From contig JAGTWJ010000007.1 of the NCBI GenBank assembly GCA_020064725.1, positions 1,116,001 to 1,180,000 of the forward strand: a DNA stretch of 64,000 bases, in the 5' to 3' direction. Positions 31,840-44,529 of this stretch are shown here, piece by piece. Position 1 is the stretch's first letter. The number at the start of each line of letters is the position of its first letter. The notes under the pieces are model-generated. The model saw only the letters and a list, made by a program, of their open reading frames with translations, made no database searches and was not told where the DNA came from. Origin of the DNA: Drechslerella dactyloides (lineage: Eukaryota > Ascomycota > Orbiliomycetes > Orbiliales > Orbiliaceae). The position numbers were made by a program, and so were the translations under genes.

Positions 31840-34471
31840 ATGCAGTGATGCGCGCGATGCTTTCTTTAATTTTCATATTTTGACGATATGATTCACGCTC
31901 GTTACGATGCACGATTTTTCTTTCTACCTTCTACTTCTCTCTTTTTTCCACACATTTTTTTTAAGACGGCTTGCCGCTACATCACTCTTTGAACTGTCAC
32001 GACTTACAACGTGTGCTGTCGCGGCCTGTTGTTGGCGTTGTCGGTTGTTGAAACTTCCCTTTTGGGCGCTTGACGCTCTCGATTGGCTGGCGTTTCACAC
32101 CCTCCCCAACACATACTGCCAAAATACCGTTCCGTCCGCGGCACAGCGTTTCAGTCCACCACGATCGCTACATGACGTTGCTTACGATGGAGACTTTTAT
32201 CCGTCTTCCATCCTTCTTTCGCTCCTTCTCTCCGCTGTGGCCTGTACTTTTCTCGCCGCTGCATTTGAAACGGATCCAACTGTTCCGGCCGAGTTTGCCG
32301 GACACCGACCAACCTTGACGGTTACTTTCTTCCATCTCTTTCTTGTATCAATTTGACATGACGGTGTCCTCGCGGGTTGGTATACCTTTCGGATTGAATT
32401 TCGATTCTAGGTGTCCTTTGGAGTTCTTTTTATCATACACTATACCACGGACGGTGGCTTTTGGCTTTATATTCTCTCCTCGATTATCTACTTTTGATTC
32501 CCTTTTTTACTGTGGAGTTTGTATGAATAGATTTTAGACAATACCCCTTTACTTCCTCGCTCCGCGGCGGCCTCGACGGTCTTCGCGGAGTGTTATCTTA
32601 ATCGTCGCCCTGAGGGTTGTCTTTATCGACCTTTTGGTTCTGATTCTCGTTGTATATATTATCATGATTGGCTTCGAATACCCCTTGTTTTTCGTTTATT
32701 CTTTTCTCATTCGTTCACTTATCTTCCTTCCTTCATTTCATCATACATTCGTTTTGGTCGGGTTTATGAACGGTGGTTTGGGGTATTTACTTCTTCTTTA
32801 GGTATGGGGAATGGGAATAACCGCGGGGGATATATGGGATACCAAACGGCATTAACGCATGACGTTTACTTCACGACCAGGATTTACGAGTTACCGACCG
32901 GAGTACACGCACGCATAAAAATGCTCGTCCAAGGGTTTTTTGTTTTGTTTTGTCTGTCGTTTTCGTTTTTACTTCTCTTCAAATATTCGTTTGGCTTCCG
33001 CTCTTTGACTGTTTTCTTTCCTCCTTCCCGATGCCGGTGTCCAATATTGCTTTGAAAGCTGCGCGTGCGTTGGGACGAGACTTGCTGGACCATGGAGCCC
33101 TGAGGATTGGGTGTTGGGGAGCTGGCGTGAGGAGAGGACAGAGCGGAGGGTTCAAAATTTATCTAGATAACTTAGAATAGTATACAAGAAGTATCTGCGT
33201 GTTTACTACATATTCTCTCAATTATCGGTTCGTTGGTGAGAATTATGGATTTCATGTGATGTGGTAATTGTGAGTCGGGTAGTTTGCATTATCATCGGTA
33301 TCGAGCTCACAGATTCTGTAAGCGTAGCATGATGATCAGACGCTGGCTACTCCTATGTTACTGTATATAAGCAATATCATCTCCTTTGGGCCGGACCTAA
33401 TTCGGTTGCATGGAAATGCAGTATGGATATCGCGGGATCATGATTACAAGGTGATGATCGCATGCACGGGCGGCCGCTAACGGGTAATCCGATCCATACG
33501 AATCGATAGTTCGCCCGTTATAACGAATCCCTTTATCGATAGTGATGGACTGATGCACATGATAAGGATTCATGCAAGGTACATATGCATACATTATGCA
33601 GCGCGATAAGCACTGATATATCGATATGCTATAAAAGTCAGCGGATCGGCGGGATGTCGGCTGCTTGTGCGGCCGGGTGGGTGGGTGTATTATGCAGGTA
33701 CACATTCGTATGTAAACCGGGAGACACACCGCGGCGTTTCGCGGTACTTATGCATGGTGGCATTCATGCGTGGAACTTATAATTAGTTTTCGGGACGGTT
33801 CGGTGGGCGCTCCCTTTCCTGGACGGGGCGGATGGTTTTGAATCTGGATGCCAGGCAGTGCAATATTATGCGGCAACGCAGTTGTATAAAATTCAATCTG
33901 ACGTAGGCTTGTTAAGTGTGTATTCCGCCTAGCCTAGTGTCATAGTATGGGTTGAACAGTTCCGTCGTACGGGGTTTGGTTGGTCGTGATGCCTAAGTAA
34001 ATGAAATCGCTGATTTCAAGGCATCGATACCAACGTTGCAAGATCGATCAGGTGGATAGAAATGGTTACACAGCATAAACATCGGATATCGGAGCTCGAG
34101 ATACCAAAACTTAGCTGTCCAATAGTCAACATGACACACTAGGTGGTCTTATCAAGAGGCTGTCTAATTTGTGGCCCGCAGCCACTAGGATTTAGCACGG
34201 TTACTTGAAGAATTCGAATATAATAGCAGTAATGCATTTTAATTAATGCGACATTTATTTTTATTTTATTAAGTAAGCAAGTTTACAAAGACATGCAATT
34301 AATATCTAATCTTCAGGCTATCTATATATATCTATCTAGTTGGGTATCACAATAATCATACTCTAGCGCCACATTTTTCGCGAACCTTACCCATTTTTCA
34401 ATGTCTCAACCCCCATCGATCTTACCCGTCCCTTTCTAGTGCCCAATTTAAGTCTCGAAGAGACCGCAGCT
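31840..34471. other. Gene-poor intergenic region
   Basis: About 2.6 kb. The first kilobase after the GPI-protein stop is T-rich (3' UTR-like). The part around 34220-34340 is very AT-rich. Short open frames are not supported by any domain. Confidence 0.45.
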
Positions 34472-36177
34472 TCACACGCTGTCATCGCCTGATGAATACT
34501 TTTCAGGCATATCGTCCGGCTCCTGATAGGCGTACTTGGAGTGCTTTCGGATGGCGGCACCCTTGAAGTAAAACACATATGGAATAGCACAGCATGCGAG
34601 GCCGATAAATGCTAGCAGCGTGCCCGCCCATTGATATCCTAGTCGATGGTACCTTGTAGAAACGGTCATGGTCAGCTAGAGTCTAATATGGGGACACGCC
34701 GTGTTAGAACTTACATTTGGACTGTGAACAAGACGGTTGAAGCACCCCAGATAGATCTGATGAAGGTCTTGGCCGCCAATGCCGATGCAGCTTGATGCTG
34801 ATACGTATCGACCAGATAGTTGTTTGCAGAATTGTAGAGGAAGATGAAGCCGAAGCCGACGGGGAAGCCACCAAGACAGGGCCCAACCCATGACACGGTC
34901 GGATAACTTGTCCATGCAAAGATGAAAAGCCCAATGGGAATAGCCCAGCAGGATATCATCATCGGGATCAATCGTGCTTCTGCTGGTGGTTTTCCACCAT
35001 GATGCTCCACGAGCTTGAGGTAGTGCTTGTTGACCAGTGGAGAGCAGGCCGCGCTGAGCAGGACACCCACAGCGATAGGGATGAACATCAGACCGGTGGT
35101 TCCGGCGCTGTAACCTTTGCCTTCTTGGAAGATGATTGGATAGGCGACGAAGAACATGTAAAGGAGTCCGTAGAGCACGGACATGTAGAGAGATATGAAT
35201 AATACAATCGGCTCTAGGAAGAGGAGTTGAAGCGGCCGGAAGAAGAAGAGCTGCATGCGCTCGCCGAAGGGCCGCTTATCGAGTGATTGCTCGGTGGTGT
35301 ATCGGTCGTCGCCGGTCTCTTTTCGCAATTTGGCGGCACGACGCGCGAGAATAGTCGACGCTTGCGTTTCGGGTACGGTGAAGGTGATCAGAATCCAGAC
35401 GAAGCCGGCGAGGATAAGCTGGATCCAGTAGAGCCATCGCCAGCCTTTCGCATCGGAAAGGAATCCACCAACAAGGGGTCCGATGGCAGGGCCGATGAAC
35501 GGAGCAGCACTGAAGGCGGCCATCGGTACTCCTCGTTCTTCGTTCCTCCATAGGTCTGCAAGAGTACCACCGACGAGGGACATCGGAGCCGAAAACGCAA
35601 TGCCGTCAATCGCACGGGTAACGATCAGTGTCGTGATATTGTCCGCTACAGCTCCGGGAATAACAAATATGACAGCAAGACCCATGGTCACTGCGTAAAC
35701 GATCCTTCTCCCGGATAACTCGCTCCAGGGAGCGAAGACCAATGGGCCCAGGCCAAATCCAACGACAAACACCGTAATCGTTAGAAGTGCAACCTCTTCC
35801 GAAACGTTGAATTCTTCTGCCACGCCCTCGATATCGCTTGTGATGACGGCTGACGCAAAGGCGACGACGAAACACGTCAGAGCCACGACCATAGTGATGT
35901 ACCACTTGAACGCTTTGGACCAATTCTTCGGGTTTTCCGGATCATTGATAGTAAATGTGACGAGGATGTGGTCTTCAAGTTTTCCGGTGACGTTGGATTT
36001 TACGGTCTTTAGGATTTCTCCAGCAGGTGTTTCTTCGGTGAATTCCTCAAGGTTTGCGGTATCACTGAAGGTACGATAAGGTGTGTACACTGGATCTGCG
36101 GCTTCATTATGGCCATGTGGGTGTGTTGGAATACGAGAGAGGGCCGTATCGTCGAGTACATCATGAGAGAGAGCCAT
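34472..36177 (-). CDS. MFS drug:H+ antiporter (DHA1, 12 TM)
   Basis: A plasma-membrane exporter of the major facilitator superfamily, DHA1 branch (fungal polyamine or multidrug type). Two exons: 36177-34715 and 34652-34472; intron 62 bp (GTAAGT to CAAG); 547 aa. A polar N-terminal tail of about 85 residues precedes twelve helices. DHA1 signatures are visible: WSKAFKWYITMV at the membrane entry, GFGLGPLVFAPWSELSGRR (loop 2-3, motif A-like), GPAIGPLVGGFLSD (antiporter motif C in TM5) and WRWLYWIQLILAG. The central cytoplasmic loop carries RRAAKLRKETGDDRY. The last exon completes helix 12 (LLAFIGLACCAIPYVFYF) and an acidic tail with SSGDDSV. Substrate cannot be told from sequence. The gene is flanked by long non-coding stretches. 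Confidence 0.92.
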
Positions 36178-38548
36178 GGTGAAGCAATCAGAAAAACCAA
36201 GATGAATTTATGAAATAGTCAAAAGACCAATTGAATGATTCTATTGATCATAAGAGATAAGACATTCGAGTGCTCCTCTTTTATTACCTGCCGAGCGGAG
36301 AAGTTGTGGGTCTTTATACTTCGAATGCTGTGCTATCTACAGTGTTCCACAAGACCTCGTACGAAGGCGAGTATCAAAATCGGCATGGTTGGCTCGGGTA
36401 ACTCGGCGGCCTCCACCGCACTTGCCCGAGTCTATCGGCATGCCGAACCACTCGGCTATTTTTCATTGGAGGGCCGACTCACCCGAATTGGCGGTTAAGC
36501 AGAGCTCCAGCAGTTCGGACACCATATTCGGCTCCATGCATTCGGGCCAACGGAAGAACGCTGCAGCTATTACTCAGCCGTGCAGCACTCGCCAGCAGTT
36601 ACTGGAAATCTGGAGGGGAGCTATCCTCCCCGAGACGCTCTTTTGTGGTGATTTTGCTTTCAAGTTATTGGGAGTCGACCTCGCATTGCATGCATTTTCC
36701 CTAAATATTATAGAACTGTCATTGCGTCGACGCGATGTAATCGAACATGATGGTTTGACGGATTAATTTTCGTCGCTTGAATGCATGAATTTCCGATAGC
36801 TCGAGTTCTCGTAATTCCCGATTATTGCTGCGTTCGCAGGTTAGCTTTAAACAGCTGAGAATATCAATTTCTTACTGGCCAATTGGTCGAAGCTTCTACC
36901 GTACTAGCCGCCTGGTTCTGCTCCAATTTCAAGTGCCGGGCCTCCTCTACGAAGCGTAACATGGCTACGATTCGTCTTCAAACGTGGTATGATCAAACTG
37001 GGAAAGGGTTGCATGCGTTACACCGTCAACTTACCTACAACCCTGTGTCAGCTCCTAATTGTCCATCAAGCATTAAATCAATCGTCATTTCAGCAATATC
37101 AATGTGAACGTTCCTTGTATTTTTCACGTATACCGAACGCTCACGCTCGCAGCACTCGACTCTTCTATACCAGTACACAACCGCACAACCTGGCCCCTCG
37201 AGCAAATATTTCAGAGCTGAAAATGCCCCTGGCGATCTTTCGGCCATGCAGCGGAGTGTACGGGGATAACATTTGGTTTGGCGCTGCATGGATCAATCGC
37301 TCGTGCTCGTACGATCCTGTTCGTGCACGGACCACGACACGCAAACCACGGATATCGCGGAAAAGATTCTCACCTGATCAGAATCAACAAGGAACCAAGC
37401 AATTGCCAAGAACGTATTATTCACGCCTATCTGATCGTCCATGGCCTCGAAGAATCGCCCGTGCGTACCCGATATCGTTGCGCAAGGCCGAGCGTTTTTT
37501 TCTGCAGAATATTAATCGATCGAATGGTTGCAATTGAAAGCGCCTGGGTGAATCAGATTAAAAAGTGACAAGCGAGTAGTTCGTCTCGGAAACTAGGTGG
37601 GCTGGTCGATTGATCAAATTTGGCTCCTTTGAGCCTAGTATTTCCGTTTCCTCGCTTCTCATTTGACGGTTGCATGCCACCACCATTCGGTATTCCTTCT
37701 TGCCCCGCAGTCGACGACACTGGTCGTAGCTCGCCAAAGGTCAGCGCTTCGGAGCTTTCTGATCCGTATGAAGCCCAGCTAGCCCTACTATAGATTGCGA
37801 GATAAAAATCGGAAACAGGCCTCGTGCCTCTGAAGTCTCGCCCAATTGGAAGAACTCGGCGATTTAAGCGCTCTCGAGCGGTATTGAACCCTTGTGGCGT
37901 GATTGCACAACCTTGCCTGTGGAGCCGTTTCTGCAATTCGCGAGTTCGTTTACCGTGACCCGGGCCGCAAATATTATATATCTTGCGCAGGTGGACGTGC
38001 AGACAGCTGGCTATCTGCGAGACGTCCAGCTACACTGCTGTCCGTTTGCAAACGTTTGCAGCCAGTCGTTGAAGCGCACAGATACCCCGGACGTCTGCGA
38101 AGGATATCTCGCTATCGTTGCTAAATCCCCTCACCGACCCGTGTGAGGCAATGCACTGGAAATTTGCCGCTCTGGCTGTCGAATCAGAGTCCTTGTATCC
38201 CACGTTCTAGCTTCCATTCCAATCTACTGTGGGGTCTGGACCATAGCTATGTGAACATGCAACAGCGCGTGCAGGATACTGCGATATCGTGAATGCAACA
38301 TTCATATATAACAGGCCAATTTGTCCCCCAACAGCTTGCGAGTGTGTCCTGCGAAAACGACCAGCTTGTTCAATCGATAATTCTCCCATCTACTCTTCTT
38401 TATCTTTATATCGCGAGCAGGGAAGCGCGGTGATTTACTAGAACATGCACTTAAGCTGTTCATAGAAATGATCATCAATCTCAGGCGCGCGATCCGCCAA
38501 ACGAGTGATTGTATTATAGCTGCCTACCATTATACATACACAATTGCA
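36178..38548. other. Gene-poor divergent intergenic region
   Basis: About 2.4 kb between the divergent MFS and glycosyltransferase-like genes. Nothing supportable was found; the open frames at 36989-37568 and 37553-37936 show no family or splice evidence. Confidence 0.45.
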
Positions 38549-39943
38549 ATGGAGAAATCATATAACCCATTCGGCTCCGCACGGAGACGACGCGTTCACT
38601 ATATTCCCTCACAATATACGGAATTATCGAAAGATGAGGAGCGCGGATACCTATACGCCGGTCGGAGCTTACTCCAGTCTATGAAGCTCAGCTACGAAGC
38701 GCATTTCCTCGGTACATCAGTCTTCTTCCTCTTCTTCATACTTCTCATCGCCTATCAGGCTGGCCAGCGGCATGCCGTGTCGTATACCCTGCCTGGAAAC
38801 CGGCATTGGGACCAGGGCAGCTACTTCTTCCATCCGCCAATCGGTAGCGCGAAAAATCAGCTTCCTCCCCCACCGCCGTTCAACGTCGTCCCGGATGACT
38901 ATGAAGTCCTCATGGAGCTGCAGCAGGCACAAATGCCGGCTACCCCGCTATTCATCCCGTTCACACAGCATCACAAGGTGCTGGAACAGGTGGTGCTATC
39001 GTACATTGCCGCTGGCTGGCCACGGTCCGATATCATCGTCATAGAAAATACCGGGACTATGGACGCCAACCCCAAGGGCTTGCTGACGCCCAACAATCCG
39101 TTCTATCTCAACTACGATCTCCTACGACAGCGATACGGCGTCTCGATCTTGCAGACACCGACCCTGCTCTCCTTCTCGCAACTGCAAAACTACATGATTG
39201 CAACGGCAATGAGCAAGGGATGGACGCACTACTATTGGGGATATATGGACACAGCAGTAACCAGCAACGAGGCTGCTACGCCGTTCAAATCTTTCTATCA
39301 AAATATCATCGACAACCTCTGGGAGCTGAAGTCGACGATGGGGCTGGATGCAGGTGCCAACCGCTGGGCGGTTCAGTTCTGCGGTGAAGAGTGGCTGACC
39401 TTGGTTAACGTTGGTGCGCTCGAGGGTGTTGGTGCATGGGATACCTTTATCCCCTACTTCGGCTCTGACTGTGACTGGTATGACCGTGCGCGCCTCGCGG
39501 GTCTAGTCGTCCATGATCATGTGCCTGTAGGGAAAATTTTTGACGTCCACAGAGCAGTAAACAACCCTGAAGAGAAGTTCTTGGGCGTCAAAGGGCGAAA
39601 TGGGGAGGTGAATTCAAAAAGATATCGCGAGCTGGTGAAAGAGCTGCAGACAATAGAGGATCACCGGGACGATGAAATACTGAGGGAAGAGATCAGTCAG
39701 ATGGGCGGAGAGGGAGAACCATGGACATATAAAGCCAAGGCGTTCCAGATGGGGTTGGACGAAACAGTTAGGAGTGGTAGAGAGATATACGGTAGGAAGT
39801 GGGGAACCCACTCCTGCTCTATAATCGGTGCCGGGAAGACGCTGAAAGATGCTTGGACATGGCATCTGCATAAGACCGTTGATCATGAGTTGACGCCTGA
39901 GTACGAGCCCGCTAACCAGTCTCTATCAGCTCATGAATTGTAA
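38549..39943 (+). CDS. Type II membrane protein, putative glycosyltransferase
   Basis: Single exon, 464 aa from the ATG at 38549 (the frame opens 27 codons earlier at 38468, but MEKSYNPFGSARRRR is the more natural cytoplasmic start). Basic N-terminal tail, one transmembrane helix (FLGTSVFFLFFILLIAYQA, about residues 55-75), then a luminal domain, the layout of Golgi glycosyltransferases. The luminal part has GT-A-like features: PLFIPFTQHHKVLEQVVLSY followed by DIIVIENTG (first beta-alpha-beta unit), an NYMIATAMSKGW segment, YWGYMDTAVTSNE where a DxD-type nucleotide-sugar site might lie, and GSDCDWYDRARLAG toward the C-terminus. I do not recognise a specific CAZy family and no substrate is proposed. 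Four NxS/T-type sites are possible. Confidence 0.75.
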   Translation: MEKSYNPFGSARRRRVHYIPSQYTELSKDEERGYLYAGRSLLQSMKLSYEAHFLGTSVFFLFFILLIAYQAGQRHAVSYTLPGNRHWDQGSYFFHPPIGSAKNQLPPPPPFNVVPDDYEVLMELQQAQMPATPLFIPFTQHHKVLEQVVLSYIAAGWPRSDIIVIENTGTMDANPKGLLTPNNPFYLNYDLLRQRYGVSILQTPTLLSFSQLQNYMIATAMSKGWTHYYWGYMDTAVTSNEAATPFKSFYQNIIDNLWELKSTMGLDAGANRWAVQFCGEEWLTLVNVGALEGVGAWDTFIPYFGSDCDWYDRARLAGLVVHDHVPVGKIFDVHRAVNNPEEKFLGVKGRNGEVNSKRYRELVKELQTIEDHRDDEILREEISQMGGEGEPWTYKAKAFQMGLDETVRSGREIYGRKWGTHSCSIIGAGKTLKDAWTWHLHKTVDHELTPEYEPANQSLSAHEL

Positions 39944-40443
39944 TTGTTTCTGTAGGAGTTTATACGGTATTCTTTGGGCTTTTGAGAACATTTGGGGGAT
40001 TTGGGAAAACATCACGTGTGTACGAATAGTTACGGTTGTTATTGGTCAAAGGGTATCATTATCATAGCAATTGGAATTTTATAGCGTCAGAATTTGAATG
40101 TGGCAAATCTTTTGAAGTTCTATAAGATCTCATGCTCCAAGCTAGGATGGCAAACGTCTCCTTATAGATTCGCCTTAAACGTATATTGCATCAACTATAA
40201 AATCTAACTAGGGCGGCTCCTAGCAAATCCAAACCAACCTCTAGCAAAATCATCATCACAGCCCCCCCAGGCACCATCAGCCCCTACTAGAGATAATCCG
40301 CCCAAAGACAAAAACTCAAACCCGGCCTCGTTCTCCAATCCATAGACGCATTCAGTCGTCATGCAGTACACCAAGACCAACTCCAGGCATAAGGGTCCGC
40401 CGCGTGTTCAGGCGACGTACCTCTCCGGTCCACTCATCGTGCC
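39944..40443. other. Convergent 3' intergenic region
   Basis: 500 bp between the glycosyltransferase-like stop and the stop of the Gln-rich gene. No feature recognised. Confidence 0.5.
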
Positions 40444-43016
40444 CTACTCCAACTGAATGACAATGCCCTTCGGAGCCGCCTTCCGCTTTGGCGGCGGCGA
40501 TGGCGGTTTCTGGACGAAGGGGACGAACCCGATTCTCGCTCTATTGAGGTCCGTAAGGTGCTCCCTCTTCTCAACCTCCTCCTGCCGTGCTGCCGCCTCT
40601 CGCTCAGCAATTTGTTCCAACTTTTTGTTCTTTTGCTCCAACTTGGAAAGTTGCTGGTCTCGCGCCGCAATCTCTTTTTGCAGCGCCTGGTTCTCCGCAG
40701 CCATCTTCTTCTCGTTCTCCGCCGCATCGGCTTCGATCTTATCCTTCAGTTGGCGAGAAGTCTCGAGAACTACCGCGTACTGGGCGTGAAGGTTATTTTG
40801 GGCATTTTGGACTGCCGTATGGGTCAGTCGAGCAGCATTTTCTTGCTGGGGTTTTGGGACAAATTAGCTGAGTGAAAACATTCTAAGCGTGAGATGCATA
40901 CGGCCAGCTATACTTACAAGCACCGCTAATGCAGCACCATTGCCGCAGATCGGGCAACCCTGCTGTCCGCAAGGATACGGTGGATGGAGCGGGAGTCCAT
41001 CCGGTCCTGGTCTGCCGTCTGGGGGTGGCCCTAATGAAACGCGAGACTATTGTTAAAATGCTCTCTCATAGTCCCGTTGGGGTTTGGGCATCCGCATTTA
41101 TATCTCAAAGATGGCCGTTAATGGACAGCTATCAGCCTACGTACCTTGGTCCTGGCGGGGTGGTGGAGGGCTCCAACCTGCGTCCGGTACGTCGGATACG
41201 GAAGGGGCTGGCGGTCCAGGTCTCGTCTACAGCAGTATCTGGATATCAGCATTCTAGTATCCTGCCAATGGAAGAATTCATTAGACGTTGCAGCGCTGTA
41301 TGTGTCCCTCCACGCATACTGCATCCAGTCACATATATACACCAAGAAAACCGTTACCAAGACATCACACCGAAAAACTCCTAAGCCGCCATGCATACAG
41401 CAATCAGATAGCCGACCAATTCTTGTCCCGGTGTCTAAAACAGTGTACACGACACTGGCCAGTGCAGGCATCGAGAACACAGTACTCGTATATCGGTACT
41501 GGACAAAGCTGCAGAAGTGGACCGGGAACAGGAGGGTGGATAGGAGCACGCCTGTAAAAGTAGCATACCATCCTTGGTGGCTGTGGCTGCTGCTGTGGCT
41601 GCTGCTGCTGTTGTGGCCCCTGCTGTTGCTGCCGCCGCTGCGATTGCTGCGGTTGCTGTTGCGTTTGGGACCGTTGCTGCTGCTGCTGCTGCTGCTGCTG
41701 AGGTGGACGCTCCTGAGGTGGACGCTCCTGAGGTGAACGCTGCTGGGGCGGGCGCTGCTGTGGTGAACGCTGTTGATCCTGCGGTTGCGGCTCATCCGGT
41801 GACGAACCCGGGTCTGTAACCCTCGCCATCGGGCTGCCCCAGCAGCCTGGACCATCATCCTCGAGCTCGATAATCGACTGTGGCTGCAGGAGACTACCTG
41901 AACATTTATCATCGTGGAAGGTTACCTGCCGCTTTACATTCCCGTTCGACAGATTCTCTTCTGTAACACGTGTGGCATTTATCCGGGCGAGGCGTTCTTC
42001 AAGAAGCCTTTTACGCGGTAGAGACAGGGCATCTTGACGGGTCGGTGGAGCTGGCGATTTTTCGACCTGCGGATGCGAGATACGGGTTAGAGCGCCGTCG
42101 CTCGCACAATTAGGACTTGGTAGTGCGTTTTGCCGCACAGGAGTTGGGAAACGAGAACTGCCTCGAGCGGGCACTGGTTGCTCTGGTATTGCGGAGTCTG
42201 TTGGAGTCTGAGACGGTATGTGTCGAGGCCTGCTAGAGTCCGGAGACGTCTGACGGGTTCTCAAGTTGTACCCATCGGCAGATTCATGTTCGACATCTTG
42301 TTTCCGCCTTTCCACACCTAGCTCTTCTGATGGCCCCAACTCTCCGCCGGACGGCGACTATGACCCACAAATGAGCACCGCAAACGCAAGTATGATATCG
42401 GAGGAGGCCATCAATCACCCACCTCTAGTTCTGCTCCAATAGCATGGTATGCGCGCATCTCGGGCGCATTTTCGGATTGGACTCTGACTGTGCACGGTGC
42501 ATACTGATCCCAAATTCCATCCTCATCCTCATGATCACTACCGATACCATCGCCAGGAATAAACGCAGCATACGCAGACGGGGTGTATATATACTCAGGG
42601 GTACTAGCACGAGGACTGGGGCTCCTAGAAAACTGGGAACAAACACTAGGGTCTGCTGTAGCCTGTGTGGCTGCAGCTGGTTGATATCTCGTCTGTGGTT
42701 GTCGCACAAGCTGACCAGAGGACCGGTCGTTGGGTTGTTGGGCGCGCTGCAGCTGCTGCAGCTGCTGTTGTCGCTGCTGTTCTTGCCGCTTCTGTAGCTC
42801 CTGTAGCTGCTGTTGTTCCTGAAGTTCCTGCAGTTTTTGCAGTTTTTGCGACTTTTGCAGTTTTTGCAGCTCCTGTAGCTGCCGCTGTTCTTCCTGCTCT
42901 TCCTGTTCTTTCCAATCTCGCCAAAACTCCCCCCGACGAGGTTGAGACTGAGGCTGTGGCTGCGGTGACGCAACGGGAGCACTCGGTTGACGAGCTTGCT
43001 GGCGGGAGCCGGACAT
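40444..43016 (-). CDS. Gln-rich, coiled-coil protein of unknown function (five exons)
   Basis: Proposed exons: 43016-42423, 42357-41569, 41226-41145, 41030-40918 and 40845-40444; 659 aa, all joins in frame. Exon 1 encodes a Gln/Glu/Leu-rich helix (repeats of LQELQKLQKSQKLQ type) after MSGSRQQARQPSAPV and ends in an acidic segment. Exon 2 is polar, with a basic helix (RKRLLEERLARINATRVTEEN) and a long Gln/Pro tract. Exon 3 is Pro-rich; exon 4 has LPLHPPYPCGQQGCPICGNGAA, with two Cys pairs. Exon 5 is a coiled coil (about 90 residues) ending in a basic KRKAAPKG tail. The third intron (342 bp) is least certain: exon 2 can read on for 55 more codons to a stop, so an alternative end or extra exon exists. 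No known domain; scaffolding or transcription-linked roles are guesses. Confidence 0.65.
41580..41780. repeat. CTG/CAG-rich coding microsatellite
   Basis: Dense CTG runs (on the minus strand CAG, coding Gln), including about eight successive units near 41679-41700 and three imperfect 15-18-bp repeats (GAGGTGGACGCTCCT type, 41700-41745). They encode the Gln/Pro tract of the five-exon gene. Confidence 0.75.
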
Positions 43017-44529
43017 GGTTGTTAGTGCGGTCCAGACGACGGATTCAGTCGATGCTTGATGCTATATCCCCTGGTAAGTCTATATCAACCCGGTTTTATA
43101 CCGACGGTATGCGAGGAAAGACAGATATTCAAATATTCCTACTTACTATTATAGTATGAAATATTACAACCGAGCTCAAGAACCTTGAGGGAGTAAGCAA
43201 ATCTAACTGACGAGACAAGGGTGAAGTGCAGCATTTATATACGGTTTATAGGCTCAGCATCACTCTTCCGAGCACACCTCATCCAATCACAGGCTGGTTA
43301 CCTTTGAGTAAGACACGCTACGTCAATATCCGTCGCCCTAAACCTTCTTTTATGCCGACTCCAAAATTCAAGGCGACCATCAGCCAGTCACGTCTGATTT
43401 CGATAGCTAACTAGGGCAAACTGCAGTCAGTCTCAGCGTTATCTTACACAAACCGATTGCCCCGTTTTGCCGACGGTATAGCTGTATTCCCGTGCAACCC
43501 CAACTTACCAATTAGACAGCCGTATGCATTCCAAGTTAGTTGTTATGCTGTACGAGGATTCATCCGCTCAATCGTGGAAAATGCGGTCACCCGCTGCATC
43601 TATGCATGCTTCCGAGACCATCCTAACATGGATTCCAAGCTATAACGCCTGGCTTCGAGGCTAGATTGCAAAGACACGTACAGCAAACTGCCGTAATGCT
43701 GCGTACAGGAATAACAGCTAGCACCGGTTCCACAAGGTATTTCACATATGCTTATTTCGAGACCTAGACTATGGTCGGCCCTCCAGATCACAGGTACGTC
43801 AACTCGTTCAGATATAACGCTGTCTCCTTCGCAGGCTTCCCTGGAATACTGCCAAGCTACAGAGTGTCTTGTTAATCAACCCGGGTAGATTAGACAGAGC
43901 TATGCAACTCTTCGTCTCGAAAGCAACATGCGGTCAGGTGGTCGACTGCGTTTTGTTGCATTTTGTGTGTTGCAGGTGCCGCCGGTTCCCACGGTCGCTG
44001 ATGCTGTGTGGATAACAAGTAATTACTGGTCTCACGATCTGACGTGCGCCTGGTTTACGACAACAGTAATTACCAGAAAGATGCAATACGTTCAGATCTT
44101 TGAGCTGTGTTCTAGGTAATTTAGGGTACCCAATTGTTGTTTACCGTACCCATGCCTTTGAAAAGCAAGACCTCAATCAAGGCAACTTTATAAATGCACA
44201 AAGCATCGCGCGAAAGCGAGTAAAAACGACATTAATTACGACATCGGCCAGCAATTCTGGCCCCGAGAATACATTACAGCTAATTCATGTAAAGGTATCG
44301 AATCAAATGCGCGAAAAGGATACAAAATTTTCACACGTCACCGTCATCCAAAAGAATCGTTAATCGCCAAACGAGGGACACGCAATAGGTAAAGAGAACT
44401 TTGAAGAAGCAGAGAGAAAGAATATGGCTTGTCTAAGCTGTACGGGCATAGATACTCAAGAGTATACCTACCTCCTACACCCCTCTCACACCTCACACCT
44501 CTCACCTCTCACCTCTCATCAACGCACCA
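43017..44529. other. Intergenic region
   Basis: About 1.5 kb with no supportable gene. Just before the right end a repeated CTCACCTCTCAC motif (44480-44520) occurs. Confidence 0.45.

Noticed and set aside
41574..41819. Ala/Val-rich plus-strand frame
   Set aside because: Antisense of CAG-repeat Gln codons.
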